Shown here in pieces: positions 54,626 to 58,130 of a DNA stretch of 58,130 bases. Under the pieces are notes generated by a model. That model was given only the letters and a program-made list of their open reading frames with translations, ran no database searches and was not told the DNA's origin. Made by a program: the position numbers and the translations under genes. Source of the DNA: an uncultured beta proteobacterium (lineage in GTDB: Bacteria > Pseudomonadota > Gammaproteobacteria > Burkholderiales > SG8-41); NCBI GenBank assembly GCA_903885665.1, contig CAISJL010000077.1, forward strand, positions 1 to 58,130, in the 5' to 3' direction. Each line of letters opens with the position of its first letter. Positions within the stretch are counted from its first letter, which is position 1.

Positions 54626-56068
54626 ATGTCATCCATGCAAACGAGCAATCGCAATAAACCCGATCCAGTGATTACTGATATCGCCCAGTATGCACTAAAC
54701 TACAATATAAAAAGCAGTGAAGCTTATAACACCGCTCGACTATGCCTAATGGATACCTTAGGTTGCGGATTAGAAGCATTGTCATATCCTGCCTGCACTA
54801 AACTCATGGGTCCAATTGTACCAGGCGCAACCATGCAAAACGGCGCCAAGGTCCCTGGCACCTCCTTTCAATTAGACCCAGTCACGGCGGCATTTAACAT
54901 TGGATGCATGATTCGATGGCTTGATTTTAATGACACCTGGCTTGCTGCGGAATGGGGCCATCCTTCAGATAACCTAGGCGGAATACTCGCTGTTGCTGAT
55001 TGGTTATCACGCACTGCAGTCGCAAGTGGCCAGAAACCCTTAACCATGCGCGATGTACTGACAGCCATGATTAAAGCACACGAGATTCAAGGTGTAATTG
55101 CTTTACAAAACAGCTTTAATCGAGTTGGGCTAGACCATGTAGTCCTAGTCAAAGTCGCCTCTACTGCAGTGGTCTGCAGCCTTCTAAAACTTAGCCTTGA
55201 AGAGACGACTAACGCTATTTCTAACGCTTGGATCGACGGTCAGTCACTACGCACTTATCGCCACGCTCCCAACACTGGATCACGTAAATCATGGGCGGCA
55301 GGTGATGCTACAAGTCGTGCCGTGCGACTAGCGCTAATGGCAAGCAAAGGTGAAATGGGTTATCCCACAGCGCTATCTGCAAAGACTTGGGGCTTCTATG
55401 ATGTGCTGTTTAAAGGAAAACCCTTTCAATTTGAAAGATGCTATTCATCCTATGTGATGGAAAATATCCTATTTAAAATTTCATATCCCGCAGAATTTCA
55501 TGCGCAGACCGCAGTCGAATGCGCGATCAAATTACACCCAAACATTAAAAATAAAATTAGCTCCATTAAAAAAATCACTATTACCACACACGAATCTGCG
55601 ATTCGGATTATCGACAAAAGCGGGCCTCTCAATAATCCAGCAGATCGAGATCACTGCATCCAATATATGGTGGCCATTGGCTTGCTGACCGGCCAACTCA
55701 CTGCAGCTGATTATGAAGACAATGTTGCCAATAACCCTTTGATTGATGAACTACGCAAAAAAATGGTCTGTATTGAAAATCCAAAATGGACTAAAGACTA
55801 TCTGGACCCGAAAAATCGCTCTATCGCCAATGCAGTTCAATTGCAATTTAACGACGGTACCAAATCAGAAAATATCATCACTGAATATCCAGTTGGCCAT
55901 CGTCGCAGACGCAAAGAGGGCATACCCTTATTAGAAGCAAAATTCAAAACTAACTTGGGTCGTAAGTTTCCAGAAAAGCAAAGATTGAGTATTGCCAAAC
56001 TCTGCGAAAAACAAAAGGCACTGGAAAACACACCCGTGCATGAGTTCGTTGATTTATTTGCGATCTGA
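54626..56068 (+). CDS. prpD: 2-methylcitrate dehydratase
   Basis: 480-aa MmgE/PrpD-family enzyme dehydrating 2-methylcitrate. [20 protein letters not shown] (about residues 92-111) is the diagnostic PrpD segment, and [20 protein letters not shown] and [11 protein letters not shown] are also typical. AAGG lies eight bases before ATG 54626. It forms a two-gene unit with prpC. It is clearly distinct from the three MmgE/PrpD paralogues at 29-38 kb. Confidence 0.95.
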   Translation: MSSMQTSNRNKPDPVITDIAQYALNYNIKSSEAYNTARLCLMDTLGCGLEALSYPACTKLMGPIVPGATMQNGAKVPGTSFQLDPVTAAFNIGCMIRWLDFNDTWLAAEWGHPSDNLGGILAVADWLSRTAVASGQKPLTMRDVLTAMIKAHEIQGVIALQNSFNRVGLDHVVLVKVASTAVVCSLLKLSLEETTNAISNAWIDGQSLRTYRHAPNTGSRKSWAAGDATSRAVRLALMASKGEMGYPTALSAKTWGFYDVLFKGKPFQFERCYSSYVMENILFKISYPAEFHAQTAVECAIKLHPNIKNKISSIKKITITTHESAIRIIDKSGPLNNPADRDHCIQYMVAIGLLTGQLTAADYEDNVANNPLIDELRKKMVCIENPKWTKDYLDPKNRSIANAVQLQFNDGTKSENIITEYPVGHRRRRKEGIPLLEAKFKTNLGRKFPEKQRLSIAKLCEKQKALENTPVHEFVDLFAI

Positions 56069-56112
56069 TTTTGTTACTATAAATATATAAGCATTGCAAT
56101 TAGGACTAAGCC

Positions 56113-56667
56113 TTGACCCTACAGCCTCTCTTTAACCGTTTCTGCATAACGCTTTTGTACATAGCATGCATGAGCTTTAATATGGCATGCGCTGCAGACT
56201 CTGTTCCTCGCCGTGATCCGATACTGCATTTTTTTGAATCCAATACCGGCGATTTGAGGCATGAACTTTCTGATGCTAAAGCTCGTAAGAAAATGGGTTT
56301 ATTTCTGATGTATGAGCAACAAGGATGCCCACTTTGCATTTATATGAAAGAACATGTTCTCAACAGAGTCGATATACAAGAGTTATATCGAAAATTTTTT
56401 GTTAACTTTAGCATTGATATTAACGGTACTGCCTTCTTAACCAACTTTACGAACACTGACATGACCGAAAAAGAATTCTCGGTTGCTGGCAAAGTACGGG
56501 GAACCCCAACCTTCGCATTTCATGATCTAGATGGCACTGAAGTGGTTAGGATTGTGGGTCCCATTCGCGATGTTAGTGAATTTAAATTACTAGCTCAATT
56601 CATTAACACTCGAGCTTATCAATCCAGCTCGTTTAATGATTACAAAAAATCCGTCTCTCTTAAATAA
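56113..56667 (+). CDS. exported thioredoxin-like protein (SoxW-like)
   Basis: 184-aa thioredoxin-fold protein with an N-terminal export segment (FCITLLYIACMSFNMACA). The redox motif is CPLC in EQQGCPLCIYMKEHVL, and the cis-Pro loop is VRGTPTFAF. The layout is that of SoxW/thioredoxin-like periplasmic reductases. It begins at TTG 56113 with TAGGA upstream; ATG 56169 is a shorter alternative that would lose part of the signal. Here the active site keeps both cysteines, unlike the two Sec genes in this window. Partner unknown. Confidence 0.82.
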   Translation: MTLQPLFNRFCITLLYIACMSFNMACAADSVPRRDPILHFFESNTGDLRHELSDAKARKKMGLFLMYEQQGCPLCIYMKEHVLNRVDIQELYRKFFVNFSIDINGTAFLTNFTNTDMTEKEFSVAGKVRGTPTFAFHDLDGTEVVRIVGPIRDVSEFKLLAQFINTRAYQSSSFNDYKKSVSLK

Positions 56668-56775
56668 AGTCAAAGAGAAATACTGACTTTAGTTTTCACA
56701 GTAATAGAAAACGCTATTTAAGAAATCAATAGATTATGCTGCGGCATATTGATTTAAGTTGATTTTACAAACCAG

Positions 56776-58130
56776 TTAGTAGCTTGCTTCCTCTTGTTTT
56801 TTCACATCTGTCGTCGTCGATGTATATCCTGAATTAGATTCAACATTACGCCCACTATCAGCAGGGATAGGCGCCTGATTTCTGATTGGGGTTGATTCAA
56901 TATTACCTACATTTTCAGCGGGGGCGGATACAGCAGGGTTAGTTACTGGATTTCTAACGGGTACCAATATGGGATTTGCACTCATATTAGCTAATGGCAT
57001 TATCGTCATTGGATTGACTGCAATTTCTGGTTTGATATTCATCTGTTTGGCTGCAATACTGCTCACAGCATTTTCCAGTCTGGAAGATACCGACGCTGGA
57101 ACTATCCCATAACCATAATTCACCTTTGAAACTGATGCTTGAACGCCTCCGGTCACAATAGCAGTTGCGCCACTACCACTAATATTATTTGTCATAACCA
57201 TAGGAATACTTTTATCAAACTTTAAACTTCCGTTATTAATAATAGATCCAGTCCCTAAGGATCCCGAAGTGCCGCCATCACCCACCTTCAAAGTACCGGC
57301 AGTAATCGTCGTAGCGCCTGAGTAGGTGTTTGTACCGGTAATCGTTGTCGTGCCTGTGCCTGTGAGGGCCAGCGCACCACTACCACTGACATTATTTGCA
57401 AATGTAATTGCATCACTGCGGTTAACGGCCAATGAGCCGTTATTTATTACTGCACCAGTACCTAAACTACCTGATGTGCCACCTGCACCGACTTGTAAAG
57501 TGCCGGCAGTAATCGTTGTGGGGCCTGAGTAGGTGTTGTTACCCGTAATGGTTGTGGTGCCAGTGCCCGTGAGTGCTAAGGCACCCGTGCCACTGACGTT
57601 ATTTGCTAGTACCACTGCATCACTACGATTCACTGCTATTGCGCCATTGTTCACTATCGCACCAGTCCCTAAGCTGCCTGAGGTGCCACCATTACCAACT
57701 TGTAGCGTGCCTGCACTAATGGTTGTAGGACCTGAGTAGGTGTTGTTACCGGTAATGGTCGTTGTTCCCGTGCCGGTGAGTGCTAAGGCACCCGTGCCAC
57801 TGACGTTATTTGCTAGTACCACTGCATCACTACGATTCACTGCTATTGCGCCATTGTTCACTATCGCACCAGTCCCTAGACTACCTGACGTGCCACCATT
57901 ACCAACTTGTAGCGTGCCGGCACTAATGGTTGTAGGACCTGAGTAGGTGTTGTTACCGGTAATAGTCGTTGTTCCTGTGCCGGTGAGTGCCAACGCTCCG
58001 CTACCACTCATATCATTGGACAATGTCACTGCATCACTGCGGTTTACCGCTAATGCGCCGTTATTCACTACTACACCCGTGCCTAAGCTACCTGACGTGC
58101 CGCCATTGCCGACTTGCAAGGTGCCGGCAC
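56776..58130 (-). CDS. autotransporter-associated beta-strand repeat protein, 3' part (5' end outside window)
   Basis: At least 451 codons, open at the right edge; the true start is beyond the window. The visible part is Gly/Thr/Asn/Ser-rich beta-helix repeats with a 69-residue unit (core GTLQVGNGGTSGSLGTG, then NRSDAVVLANNVSGTGAL and TTTITGNNTYSGPTT), of the autotransporter-associated beta-strand (PATR) type. After the repeats comes a roughly 130-residue Pro/Asn/Ala-rich tail, ending TTTDVKKQEEASY. No 12-strand barrel with a terminal Phe is present, so this is not a classical autotransporter; a surface or secreted adhesin exported by other means is possible. Confidence 0.85.
   Translation of the reverse strand, partial: AGTLQVGNGGTSGSLGTGVVVNNGALAVNRSDAVTLSNDMSGSGALALTGTGTTTITGNNTYSGPTTISAGTLQVGNGGTSGSLGTGAIVNNGAIAVNRSDAVVLANNVSGTGALALTGTGTTTITGNNTYSGPTTISAGTLQVGNGGTSGSLGTGAIVNNGAIAVNRSDAVVLANNVSGTGALALTGTGTTTITGNNTYSGPTTITAGTLQVGAGGTSGSLGTGAVINNGSLAVNRSDAITFANNVSGSGALALTGTGTTTITGTNTYSGATTITAGTLKVGDGGTSGSLGTGSIINNGSLKFDKSIPMVMTNNISGSGATAIVTGGVQASVSKVNYGYGIVPASVSSRLENAVSSIAAKQMNIKPEIAVNPMTIMPLANMSANPILVPVRNPVTNPAVSAPAENVGNIESTPIRNQAPIPADSGRNVESNSGYTSTTTDVKKQEEASY
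57160..58130 (-). repeat. 207-bp tandem repeats within the adhesin-like gene
   Basis: Four full units and one degenerate unit with a 207-bp (69-codon) period; boundaries fall near 57291, 57498, 57705 and 57912. The two units covering about 57533-57946 are almost identical at DNA level, while the unit nearest the stop is more diverged. This suggests recent duplication and a gene length that may vary between strains. Confidence 0.93.

Noticed and set aside
56113-56667. Third selenoprotein candidate (thioredoxin-like)
   Set aside because: The active site is an ordinary CPLC and the frame has no internal TGA.
56723-56755. Hairpin AAATCAATA/TATTGATTT between the thioredoxin-like gene and the adhesin gene as a terminator
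   Set aside because: The stem is AT-only with a large loop and no clean T-run, so I do not list it as a terminator.
57326-57946. Three consecutive 68-aa plus-strand frames rich in Val and Pro
   Set aside because: They are antisense shadows of the 207-bp repeats in the minus-strand adhesin-like gene; their regular length only reflects the repeat period.

Overview
The window reads as a stretch of a betaproteobacterial chromosome, most likely Burkholderiales. Three things point there: an EF-P with Arg32 beside the arginine rhamnosyltransferase EarP, six Bug/TctC-type tripartite tricarboxylate receptors, and a TCA block in the order sdhCDAB-sdhE-gltA-sucA-sucB-lpdA-zapE with mdh divergent from sdhC. 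The DNA is fairly AT-rich for that order. No phage, integron, CRISPR array or intact insertion sequence was seen.

Layout. 1-12 kb is a catabolic region: a D-2-hydroxyacid dehydrogenase, three Bug receptors, an Old Yellow Enzyme, the tricarballylate-oxidising pair tcuA-tcuB, a haloacetate-dehalogenase-like hydrolase, an SMP-30-like lactonase and an isocitrate/isopropylmalate dehydrogenase family enzyme. 12-23 kb is mostly housekeeping: tRNA-Arg(ACG), a peroxiredoxin, a 51-aa small protein, quinone oxidoreductase, a HAD-II hydrolase, queG, tsaE, amiC, a Bug receptor, rlmJ, efp/earP and a cold-shock gene. 23.5-28 kb holds a three-subunit molybdoenzyme (probably sulfite dehydrogenase SoeABC). 28-38.4 kb holds a LOG-family gene, a DsbA/FrnE-family gene and a minus-strand cluster with three MmgE/PrpD enzymes, a complete TctCBA-type transporter, an extra receptor and a VOC protein. 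38.5-53 kb holds acuI/yhdH, zapE and the TCA genes. 53-56 kb has prpC and prpD (methylcitrate cycle) and a thioredoxin-like protein. The right edge is the 3' part of a gene with 207-bp autotransporter-associated beta-strand repeats.

The most striking observation is two unrelated thiol-redox genes, each interrupted by one in-frame TGA exactly where the family has its catalytic cysteine. They are a Bcp/AhpE-type peroxiredoxin (12715-13176, codon 46) and a DsbA/FrnE-like oxidoreductase (28909-29556, codon 15, motif Sec-Pro-Trp-Cys). Each TGA is followed by a hairpin whose loop carries a G about 16-18 nt downstream, as expected for a bacterial SECIS. Both look like selenoproteins that standard gene calling would truncate. 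The Sec machinery (selA, selB, selC, selD) is not in this window.

Metabolically the region suits an organism that imports di- and tricarboxylates through Bug/TTT systems, feeds them through TcuA/B and MmgE/PrpD-type enzymes into the TCA and methylcitrate cycles, and oxidises sulfite. All functions are inferred from sequence recognition alone; no database search was run.
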